Below, piece after piece: positions 11,162 to 22,465 of a stretch of DNA of 64,000 nucleotides. Source of the stretch: Petrosia ficiformis (taxonomy: Eukaryota > Porifera > Demospongiae > Haplosclerida > Petrosiidae); NCBI GenBank assembly GCA_947044365.1, contig OX345649.1, positions 4,190,905-4,254,904 of the forward strand, read 5' to 3'. A program made the translations under genes and the position numbers. Below the pieces are notes generated by a model, which was not told where the DNA came from, ran no database searches, and saw only the letters and a program-made list of their open reading frames with translations. The number at the start of each line of letters is the position of its first letter. The stretch's first letter is position 1.

Positions 11162-13847
11162 GCATCCAAATTCCAGGAAGTGAACACCAGAAGAAACCTC
11201 GAAATCATCAGAAACAGACCTGTGCAGGGAGGAGAAATAGTAAATACACTGTTCACAATGAAATAATATTTAAGAAGAAAGTATAGAATATAGAAAAGAG
11301 TATGGAGACATAACTTACCTCTTATTGAAGTATAGATGCGATGAGGTAGAGAGAGAGAGTGGATAGATGGACACGGAGGTAGCAAGTAGAGTTTTCTGGG
11401 AGAGAGAAGAAACAATATGCAAATTAACATGATAGACAAACGGAATTATTAATATGATATGCATGAACAATGCACATAGAAGAACAAGAATCACCTGTTG
11501 TTTAATCTTCATCCATCTATCCACATCCTTCACATCTTGGTCCTGGGTCCCTCCCTGGTACATGCAGAATCTTCTTCGTCTTGAGTCTTGAGATCGATGA
11601 CATGCACAGTCTTCTCTGGCTTATGATAGGGAGCTCAAATTCCTGCACGTGCAGCAGGTCTGGGAGCATGCATGCATGCACCCATCCTCGCCAGGGAGGT
11701 GTGTGCATGCAGGGTGAGGATGCAGGCAATTAATTATTAATTGTAATATATATTGTTGTATGTCTATAATAATAATAATTATGAAATGATTCATGTACGA
11801 TGCTATTCTTTTTTACTTCTGTATAACATGCAAAAACCGAACAAAATACTGTTGACTTTGAAAACATTCTTTGCCGAAGGATGCATGCATGCATGGTAGC
11901 AATGATGATGATTTTTTAAATAATAAACCAGTCGAATTAGAAAACAAATTATATCGAAAATAGTGTATTCAATTATAACAAAAAAGTATAGAAAAAGTGA
12001 TAGATAGCTAATTTGAAAATATTTTCAAGAGTGATAATTTGAAATTAGTCTCAAGAAATATAGCTACTTGAAAGAGAAAGAAATGTGTTCATTAAATTGA
12101 AAATATTTCCAAATGAGATACAATTGAAAATGATAGTTAATTCATTGGATTAGGAAAAGAAAAAAGGCTTTATAAGAAGAACATTAAAGTTATAGGTAGT
12201 CAATGGTATTGAAAGAAGATAAAAGATTACGCGAAATACGCTAGTATATTCAATACGAGCATAAGTAGTCATGGGCTTTCCACAGTAATAGACCAAATTT
12301 AATTATTATTCTTACCAATCGAAAATTAAAGATAAGAAAAATAGACTAGTATATGTATTTAATACAAGCATAAGTAATCATAGGCTTTCACAACTGTAAT
12401 AGACTAAATTTAATTATTATTCTTACCAATCGAAAATTAAAGATAAGAAAAATAGACTAGTATATGTATTTAATACAAGCATAAGTAATCATAGGCTTTC
12501 ACAACTGTAATAGACTAAATTTAATTATTATTCTTACCAATCGAAAATTAAAGATTAAGAAAAATAGACTAGTATATGTATTTAATACAAGCATAAGTAA
12601 TCATAGGCTTTCACAACTGTAATAGACTAAATTTAATTATTATTCTTACCAATCGAAAATTAAAGATAAGAAAAATAGACTAGTATATGTATTTAATACA
12701 AGCATAAGTAATCATAGGCTTTCACAACTGTAATAGACTAAATTTAATTATTATTCTTACCAATCGAAAATTAAAGATTAAGAAAAATAGACTAGTATAT
12801 GTATTTAATACAAACATAAGTAATCATAGGCTTTCACAACTGTAATAGACTAAATTTAATTATTATTCTTACCAATCGAAAATTAAAGATTAAGAAAAAT
12901 AGACTAGTATATGTATTTAATACAAGCATAAGTAATCATAGGCTTTCAACTGTGATAGACCAAGTTTAATTATTATTCTTACCAATCGAAAATGAAGTAT
13001 ATGTATTTAATACAAACATAAGTAATCATAGGCTTTCACAACTGTAATAGACTAAATTTAATTATTATTCTTACCAATCGAAAATTAAATTATTATATAT
13101 TAATTCTGATATTTCCTTAAAAATTGATAATATTTTACTATTATATTGAAAATGCAACTCAAAACACAAGAACAACATTTCAAAGAAACATTTGAACAAA
13201 AAATACAATTGAAATACACGTACACACACACACAAAAAGAAAACAACATATTTCAAACATATTTCAAAGTACTAACTGCCATTGAGATGAATAAGCAATG
13301 AATGAAGATGAGTCCTTGCAGAAGGGAAATCTTCGAGTCCTTGCAGAAGAGAAGTCCCAATGAAGATGAGTCCTTGCAGAAGAGAGGTCCCAGTGAAGAT
13401 GAATCCTTGCAGAAGAGAAATGCCAATGAAGAGGAGTCCTTGCGGAAGAGAAATCCCAATGGGGATGGTCCTAGGATGAAGTAGACAGGAACTGGAGCAC
13501 TGGTCGAAGTAGACTGGAACTGGAGCACTGGTCGAAGTAGACTGGAACTGGAGCACTGGTCGAAGTAGACTGGAACTGGAGCACTGGTCGAAGTAGACTG
13601 GAACTGGATGAGGTAGATAGACTGTAACTGGTTCACTGGATGAGCTAGACCGGATGTACTGGAACTGTCCCACACGGGGCTGGATCTAGTGACTCGAAGA
13701 GACCTCCGGCGTCCCCAACCTGGGCATCGGTATACTCATTTGTCCTGCACACTCCTAACAACCAGGATTGACCATGCCACCCCCCCAAAAAAAGAAAAGA
13801 GGGTGGCATGGCCAACCCTGGCTGAGAGGAGTGATTAGAACAAATGA
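11162..13847. repeat. Macrosatellite unit d
   Basis: A full unit of 2,686 bp in direct tandem with unit c. The length difference comes mainly from the number of ~110-bp repeats (12300-13085) and 33-bp repeats. No gene is recognised. Confidence 0.9.
13300..13470. repeat. 33-bp tandem repeat, open on the plus strand
   Basis: About five copies of a unit containing GATGAGTCCTTGCAGAAG. Because the period is a multiple of three, the plus strand stays open and reads as an 11-residue repeat of the type NEDESLQKRGP. Similar arrays lie at 7878-8030 and 10668-10820; units a and e have only one copy. There is no evidence that it is translated. Confidence 0.85.
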
Positions 13848-16800
13848 GCATCCAAATTCCAGGAAGTGAACACCAGAAGAAACCTCGAAATCATCAGAAA
13901 CAGACCTGTGCAGGGAGGAGAAATAGTAAATACACTGTTCACAATGAAATAATATTTAAGAAGAAAGTATAGAATATAGAAAAGAGTATGGAGACATAAC
14001 TTACCTCTTATTGAAGTATAGATGCGATGAGGTAGAGAGAGAGAGTGGATAGATGGACACGGAGGTAGCAAGTAGAGTTTTCTGGGAGAGAGAAGAAACA
14101 ATATGCAAATTAACATGATAGACAAACGGAATTATTAATATGATATGCATGAACAATGCACATAGAAGAACAAGAATCACCTGTTGTTTAATCTTCATCC
14201 ATCTATCCACATCCTTCACATCTTGGTCCTGGGTCCCTCCCTGGTACATGCAGAATCTTCTTCGTCTTGAGTCTTGAGATCGATGACATGCACAGTCTTC
14301 TCTGGCTTATGATAGGGAGCTCAAATTCCTGCACGTGCAGCAGGTCTGGGAGCATGCATGCATGCACCCATCCTCGCCAGGGAGGTGTGTGCATGCAGGG
14401 TGAGGATGCAGGCAATTAATTATTAATATAAATATATATATATTGTTGTATGTATAGATTTCTATAATAATAATAATTATGAAATGATTCATGTACGATG
14501 CTATTCTTTTTTACTTCTGTATAACATGCAAAAACCGAACAAAATACTGTTGACTTTGAAAACATTCTTTGCCGAAGGATGCATGCATGCATGGTAGCAA
14601 TGATGATGATTTTTTTAATAATAAACCAGTCGAATTAGAAAACAAATTATATCGAAAATAGTGTATTCAATTATAACAAAAAAGTATAGAAAAAGTGATA
14701 GATAGCTAATTTGAAAATATTTTCAAGAGTGATAATTTGAAATTAGTCTCAAGAAATATAGCTACTTGAAAGAGAAAGAAATGTGTTCATTAAATTGAAA
14801 ATATTTCCAAATGAGATACAATCGAAAATGATAGTTAATTCATTGGATTAGGAAAAGAAAAAAGGCTTTATAAGAAGAACATTAAAGTTATAGGTAGTCA
14901 ATTAATGGTATTGAAAGAAGATAAAAGATTATGCGAAATACACTAGTATATTCAATACGAGCATAAGTAGTCATGGGCTTTCCACTGTAATAGACCAAAT
15001 TTAATTATTATTCTTACCAATCGAAAATTAAAGATTAAGAAAAATAGACTAGTATATGTATTTAATACAAGCATAAGTAATCATAGGCTTTCACAACTGT
15101 AATAGACTAAATTTAATTATTATTCTTACCAATCGAAAATTAAAGATTAAGAAAAATAGGTATTTAATACAAACATAAGTAATCATAGGCTTTCACAACT
15201 GTGTAATAGACTAAATTTAATTATTATTCTTACCGATCGAAAATTAAAGATTAAGAAAAATAGACTAGTATATGTATTTAATACAAACATAAGTAATCAT
15301 AGGCTTTCACAACTGTAATAGACTAAATTTAATTATTAACTGTAATAGACTAAATTTAATTATTATTCTTACCAATCGAAAATCGAAAATTAAAGATTAC
15401 GAAAAATAGACTAGTATATGTATTTAATACAAGCATAAGTAATCATAGGCTTTCACAACTGTAATAGACTAAATTTAATTATTATTCTTACCAATCGAAA
15501 ATTAAAGATTAAGAAAAATAGGTATTTATTACAAACATAAGTAATCATAGGCTTTCACAACTGTAATAGACTAAATTTAATTATTATTCTTACCAATCGA
15601 AAATTAAAGATTAAGAAAAATAGACTAGTATATGTATTTAATACAAGCATAAGTAATCATAGGCTTTCAACTGTGATAGACTAAATTTAATTATTATTCT
15701 TACCAATCGAAAATTCAAGATTAAGAAAAATAGGTATTTATTACAAACATAAGTAATCATAGGCTTTCACAACTGTGTAATAGACTAAATTTAATTATTA
15801 TTCTTACCGATCGAAAATTAAAGATTAAGAAAAATAGACTAGTATATGTATTTAATACAAACATAAGTAATCATAGGCTTTCACAACTGTAATAGACTAA
15901 ATTTAATTATTAACTGTAATAGACTAAATTTAATTATTATTCTTACCAATCGAAAATCGAAAATTAAAGATTACGAAAAATAGACTAGTATATGTATTTA
16001 ATACAAGCATAAGTAATCATAGGCTTTCACAACTGTAATAGACTAAATTTAATTATTATTCTTACCAATCGAAAATTAAAGATTAAGAAAAATAGGTATT
16101 TATTACAAACATAAGTAATCATAGGCTTTCACAACTGTAATAGACTAAATTTAATTATTATTCTTACCAATCGAAAATTAAAGATTAAGAAAAATAGACT
16201 AGTATATGTATTTAATACAAGCATAAGTAATCATAGGCTTTCAACTGTGATAGACTAAATTTAATTATTATTCTTACCAATCGAAAATTCAAGATTAAGA
16301 AAAATAGGTATTTATTACAAACATAAGTAATCATAGGCTTTCACAACTGTGATAGACTAAATTTAATTATTATTCTTACCAATCGAAAATTCAAGATTAA
16401 GAAAAATAGACTAGTATATGTATTTAATACAAGCATAAGTAATCATAGGCTTTCACAACTGTAATAGACTAAATTTAATTATTATTCTTACCAATCGAAA
16501 ATTAAATTATTATATATTAATTCTGACATTTCCTTAAAAATTGATAATATTTTACTATTATATTGAAAATGCAACTCAAAACACAAGTACAACATTTCAA
16601 AGAAACATTTGAACAAAAAATACAATTGAAATACACATACACACACACACAAAAAGAAAACAACATATTTCAAACATATTTCAAAGTACTAACTGCCATT
16701 GAGATGAATAAGCAATGAATGAAGATGAGTCCTTGCAGAAGGGAAATCCCAATGGGGATGGTCCTAGGATGAAGTAGACTGGAACTGGAGCACTGGTCGA

Positions 16801-17086
16801 AGTAGACTGGAACTGGAGCACTGGTTGAAGTAGACTGGAACTGGATGAGGTAGATAGACTTTAACTGGAACACTGGATGAGCTAGACCGGATGTACTGGA
16901 ACTGCCACACATGGGGCTGGATCTAGTGACTGGAAGAGACCTCCGACGTCCGCAACCTGGGCATCGGTATACTCATTTGTCCCGCACACTCCTAACAACC
17001 AGGATTGACCATGCCACCCCCAAAAAAAGGAAAAGAGGGTGGCATGGCCAACCCTGGCTGAGAGGAGTGATTAGAACAAATGAGCA
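13848..17086. repeat. Macrosatellite unit e (leads into gene copy B)
   Basis: The longest unit, with an expanded ~110-bp array (15000-16505). That array itself contains a higher-order duplication of about 600 bases (compare 15130-15720 with 15730-16290). From about 16481 it carries the same sequence variants as unit a, showing that it is the partner in the segmental duplication. No gene is recognised. Confidence 0.88.
15000..16505. repeat. ~110-bp AT-rich tandem array
   Basis: The unit contains TTATTCTTACCAATCGAAAA, AATAGACTAGTATATG and AAGTAATCATAGGCTTTCAC. Sister arrays are at about 1390-1860, 6950-7675, 9510-10465 and 12300-13085. Some units are shortened at the same places in different arrays, which suggests exchange between arrays. 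Confidence 0.92.
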
Positions 17087-18257
17087 AACTCTTAGTTAAT
17101 TGGCTCAAGATTCTCAATGGCGCACCCACTTGAGTCAATTTGGCCCAAGCTTCAAAACTTATCAAAAACTCTGTTGTGAATGCTCTTCAAGAATAAACAA
17201 TTAACCACAAACATTTCTGTCTCATTTTGAATTCATGCACTTATATCCTACGCTTTATTATACATCTTGGTTAGAACAATGTTCTATACCTTCCCATTTC
17301 TTTTTCAATCATATCCTGTCCTTCCACTTCCCAGGGCATGGACACAGGGAGAGCACTAACATGATTTGTATGACCAGAAAATTGTTCCTTCCTATGGCCT
17401 GATTCCTGCAAGGTCACAGTTGAAGAAGAAGGAGGAGGAGGAGGTGAGGATGGCAGAAGAGGAGGTGAGGATGGCAGAAGAGGAGATGACTGGGAAGTTG
17501 TAGAATTAACACAAGATGGAGGAGAGAGGGGAACAACAGAAGAGTATGTGGTAGGATGTTGAGTTAATTTCTTTGGACTTTGTTTCAGAATTGAAGCAAA
17601 CGTTTGACGAGCAAAATGAGGAACGTCACCTGATCTAGTTAGCTCTCTTCTTTTGCTGTAAACTCTCTTGGATCTAAATCTTGGATTGAACATGACACCT
17701 TTAGCTTTGATGCTGTCTTTATTCCTTTTCTTCCTCTTTGTTGATATCTTAGTGCGTAAATGTTTAGAAGATGGTGCTACAGAGAAACTCATCCTTTCAT
17801 GAGGAACAACAGTACTTGGACTCACTAGCATTTGGGTTCTTGCATGTCTGTGGTCTTTCTGAAGCTGGATATGATCCTTCAGTTCTCTAAGTAGAGATAT
17901 CAGTTCATTATCTTCAATTTCACCATTCATTGGTATGTGTGCTTCTGTACACAACTAAGACAACTGTGTAATTAAATTAGTCAACTCATTAGATAGTTTA
18001 TGAGGTTGAGGATGGGTAGTCCCATGTGTAATACCAGTACTGAGAAGATTGTGCAGAGTTCTAAGAGCTGCACGATGTGCTGATGCTAGTCTGTTCATAG
18101 CAAGTAACTAGAATTAAAAAATGGTATGAAATCTATTGGATATTAAGTATTGTTTTAAGCCAATATGATTATATAGTTATATGCCTTATATGCCTTATAT
18201 GCCTTATATGCCTTGTCTTTCTAAAGATAGTGATCGTAAATGTATGTCAATACTGTA

Positions 18258-18393
18258 CAGTGTTTCCCACAGGATACATAATAAAGATGGAGGAGTGCAT
18301 CAGTGGTACATGTCATCTGGTCATGTATTGCAGCCTAAACGTTCAAATCAAAGTGAGTGATTGCCATGTTACCACCCTTTTGGGGAAACACTG
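18258..18393. mobile_element. hAT-like MITE (family 2), in gene copy B
   Basis: Same insertion as 3555-3698, with CAGTGTTTCCC and GGGGAAACACTG ends. Here the flanks ATACTGTA and ATACTTGTA look like a degenerate 8-bp target duplication. Confidence 0.7.
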
Positions 18394-18939
18394 AATACTT
18401 GTATAACGACCATTACAACTAAACATGCACTGAGTCTACAAATACATGTACTTTAGACCAATTTGAGTACTTTAGACCAATTTGAGAAGCCAATTTCATT
18501 AAATACATGTAAACTGTTTTGTTTGAAGGTCTGAAGTCCAAAATCACTCACACTCACTCATTATTACATGATCTGTATACTGTGTGTACTATGCATCTAA
18601 GGCATGTACCACAGTACACTTACAGTAAATGACTCATGGTTTCATACAGAATGTTTTGTTGGAGGAGGAAACAATCGATCATAAGAAACACACTGATCCT
18701 TGGGGGTCTGAGGGTGGGGGGAATTTGCTTTGGAGGGGGGCCCCTCTCTGTATGAAACTTGGCATGTAAATATTTTAGTAACAGTAACTCACTACTGATA
18801 TTGATTATGAATACCTTTTTAGCATGTTTTGGTTTTGTTGGTCTCGACAACTCTCTTTGTGCTTCTCTAACCTGTAAGAAATTATAATGTACATGTATAT
18901 ATACATTGCATTGTACTATAATTAGTACTAGTACGATAC

Positions 18940-19520
18940 TAATAATACTATTTATCCATCCATTGTCAATCTATTTGACCTATCTATTGTCAATCTATTT
19001 GACTATATGTCTGATTCATTGTCAATCCATTTGACTATATGTCTGTCTATCCATTGTCAATCCATTTGACTATCTGTCTGTCTATCCATTGACTATCTGT
19101 CTGTCTATCCATTGTCAATCCATTTGACTATCTGTCTGTCTATCCATTGTCCATCCATTTGACTATCTGTCTGTCTATCCATTGTCAATCTCTATATGTC
19201 TGTCTATCCATTGTCAATCCATTTGACTATATGTCTGTCTATCCATTGTCAATCCATTTGACTATATGTCTGTCCATCCATTGTCAATCTATTTGACTAT
19301 ATGTATGTCTGTCTATCCATTGTCAATCTATGTCCATTTACCTGCCTACATGTACCTACCTGCCTACAGTACCTACCATTCCAGTTGTTTATCTGTCTGT
19401 CTATGATGCATTGACAGTCTATGTATCCATCTACATGTATATATCTATCTACAATATCCATTCATTGTCAATCTAGACATCTGTCCATCCATTTGTCCAA
19501 ATTATAATTTATAATTCTAT
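18940..19520. repeat. Intronic minisatellite (copy B)
   Basis: Identical by eye to the array at 4250-4830, including irregular units. This points to a recent duplication or ongoing gene conversion, since such arrays normally change quickly. Confidence 0.9.
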
Positions 19521-20862
19521 CTATCTAAATTACGTAAGCATTAGTAACAAGATGACTATACATAATATGCAACTTGTAAGTTAGTAACATACCTTTTGCT
19601 GTAATTGATAAAGCATTCTAGCATTTCTAGCAGCCTGTTCCTCCTTTCGTCGAGCCTGTCTCTCTTCTTCTTTGTTTTCTTCTCCCTAGTTTAATCTTCC
19701 TTTGTCATGGTGTGGTATAGGAGTGTACATTTGAGTATGAGGAAGATCTGAAATCATGAATTGGAGATGCACCGTGTCAGTCAAAAGACTGAGTACTTAC
19801 ATGTGCATAGAGATTATGTACTGTACCTGACTTTAATAAGTTTACATACTATGATGGGAGCTACACTGTAATAAGGTGATAGTCAACTGTAATTCTAACT
19901 ACTACCATAGTACTACTTTGTACTGTAATGTGTGAATTCCCTTTACATATGTATGTAATAGCATAGTACTAAGGTGTAATACTGTGTAGTACACTCAATG
20001 TATAGTGTACTTCACTCACAAAGTGCACTGTAGTTAAAGGAAGTATATGTAAACTTCATAATGTCAGGTACTATATGTAGAAAGTAAGTTTGTACGTATG
20101 CATTATATATGTACATGTATGTCACAATTATGTTGTACATACAAGTTTAGCAAGAAGAAAAGATACATGTACATGTACATGTACTTATAGTTGCAACATA
20201 CTCTGTGACTCAAATTTCAGTTTCTTCATCTGTTTCGTTAACTCTTTTCTCAGACGTACTATTTCACAGACTGTCTTATTAATCTCCACCTCATTTGCAT
20301 CTTTTCTCTTAGCAGCATCTTCTTCTTCACAATCTATCTCATTGTCCCTAGTGGTACCTATTCCAGCAGTGGACAAGTCCTTTTGAGAAGCAATTTTCAG
20401 TTTGGGTTCTTTGAACTTTACTTGAGTTTTTAGTTTACTTGAAACTTTGTCAATTTTTGAGTTTGAAAGACCTGATATCACAGAACTCTCTCTCTCACCC
20501 GAACTTCTAGTTGGAGGTTTCTCAAACCTTATCGGAAGTCCATTAGACAATCTAGAAGTAGCAGGTAGATCCAAGGAAGAGTCATTCCATAGTGAATTAA
20601 TTTCTATTTCTCTTCGAGCTAATCTTGAAGCTATTGTCATCCTTTCATCAAGAGTAAGAGGAGCAGGAATGGTGTGTTGAGAAGGAATTTTGTGAATTAC
20701 TACTGGTGTAGGTCTCAAGTTGAATCTTGTTGCCATATTTGTTGAATTTGGAGCTGTCTGGAGGTTAAATCTCGTCTGATCGATAGTTTGAGACTCGATT
20801 TGGGTAGCCATTATACCATGCAACCGCCTTATTCTTAATAATGCCCATCTTTGTGTGTCATT

Positions 20863-20901
20863 GTTACCATAGCAATAAGGTAAAATCGTTACTATGGAAA
20901 C
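20863..20901. promoter_or_regulatory. Two X-box-like motifs in the KIAA0753/CCDC74 divergent promoter
   Basis: GTTACCATAGCAAT (20863-20876) and GTTACTATGGAAAC (20888-20901) resemble the RFX X-box (GTNRCC, 0-3 bases, RGYAAC). RFX factors control ciliary genes in animals. The motifs lie between the start codons of two genes whose relatives act at centrioles, spindle or cilia (20811 minus, 21040 plus). Motif presence is seen; regulation by RFX is inference. Confidence 0.65.
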
Positions 20902-21039
20902 TTCTCCTGAGTATGTCCTAAAAAGAATCCATCTACTAAAGAGGAAAGCAGCTTGAACCACTCACTGACTGCTTTCCTACAATTCAAACTATCAATAAAG
21001 TGTTGACTTGAACTACTGGGAAACTAGAATCTCATTTAT

Positions 21040-22335
21040 ATGTCTTCAACAAAACATACACTTGTGAGTCATGAACTACCTCGGAGTCAGCTCCCTTCCT
21101 GGCCACGCCCATCTCTAATAGATCAACAGAGTAAGGGAGCAAAAATACGTCAGTTGCCAAGAGACCAAAAGAGTCCAGTAGAAGCAACACGTCGTATTCA
21201 GCTGGAGAGAACAATGAGTTTAATGAAAGGAAATGTTGCTTCTCAGGAAAGGATCTTGATGTTAGAAAGAAGCATGTCATTTTTGAGGTTAGAGGATAGT
21301 TGTGTGTGACATGTTTACATGAAATCAATCAGTTTTCATCCCAGTACATACATACATGTACTGTATATGTAGGTATGGTATTTGCCAGTACTCATGTACA
21401 TTGTACATACATACGTATGTACATGTATATATGTACTTGCATGGATTGCGGAATTGATTGCCTCTAGCTCTCTACATGTACTCACCTTCTGAAATTAAAA
21501 TTACTGTCTAGTTTATTTGCTGTTCTAAAGACTTCACTGAAGGGATGAGTAAATCGAGTCATAGTGGTTTCCATCAGTGGCAGACGCAAAAAGAACAAGT
21601 TGAGGGCTGAAATAAAAGTGTGCCTGCCGCAGGTGTGAATTTTTTCCACTCATTAATTATTCATGATGGTATAGTAGTTATTTTCTGTACTGTAAAATTA
21701 TGTACATACTGAGTGGCTACGAGACCATACAGAGTCTAAACCCGAGTCCTTTTCAAGTTTCTTCTTTACAGTTGAAATATTATAAACAAGTAATTGTGCT
21801 AAAACAAGGTTTGTAGTAATTAAAGTATACTAAATAGCTGTATAGCAAGAATATAGAAATAAATATAGAATTGTAAAAAAAAGTATAGCCCCCCCAATGG
21901 CCCCATGCTAAATCCGCCTCTGGCCTCCATATAACCTACATGTATAATAATGGCTGTTATTATTTATCCAGGTCTCAACACTCTGATACTCTAATGCACT
22001 TACATAAAGAGATTGAGAGACTAAAAGGAGAAAACAAAGGTATAATTAATTTATAGCTGTAGTCAAATGTTAGTTTTGTTATATTTCATAGAACTGAATT
22101 TTAAACTTGTTATGTGTCAATGTGGACAGAACCCAAACAGATCAGGTTTGAATAAACATAATAATTATTATACATGTACATAATGTGTATTGTACATACA
22201 TTACATACATAGTATTACAGTATGTACATGTACTGTACACACATACATACATACATACATACATACATGTACATATATACATACATACATACATACATAC
22301 ATTTGTACATACATACATGTACATACATACATACA

Positions 22336-22367
<32 letters not shown>

Positions 22368-22433
22368 CATACATACATACATACATACATACATACATAC
22401 ATACATACATACATACATACATACATACATACA

Positions 22434-22465
<32 letters not shown>

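Larger units (their letters stand above)
17290..20811 (-). pseudogene. KIAA0753: KIAA0753/Moonraker-like gene, 5' half, copy B
   Basis: Exons match copy A: 20811-20202, 19747-19593, 18871-18815 and 18117-17290. Exon 1 is identical in reading frame to copy A. The in-frame TAG of exon 2 is shared (19686-19688). Copy B has a second TAG at 17955-17957 in exon 4, where copy A has CAG (QLSQLC becomes QLS-stop). Exon 4 also has an extra proline/serine/leucine stretch compared with copy A. The 3' half of the gene is replaced by the MITE fragment and macrosatellite. It starts ~230 bases from the divergent CCDC74-like gene. I read it as a broken copy; a functional gene may exist elsewhere. Confidence 0.8.
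16481..20926. repeat. Segmental duplication, copy B
   Basis: Partner of 1840-6235. Copy B is the one whose flank continues into a neighbouring gene (CCDC74-like) across a plausible shared promoter. It is therefore probably the original location of the promoter region. Confidence 0.9.
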
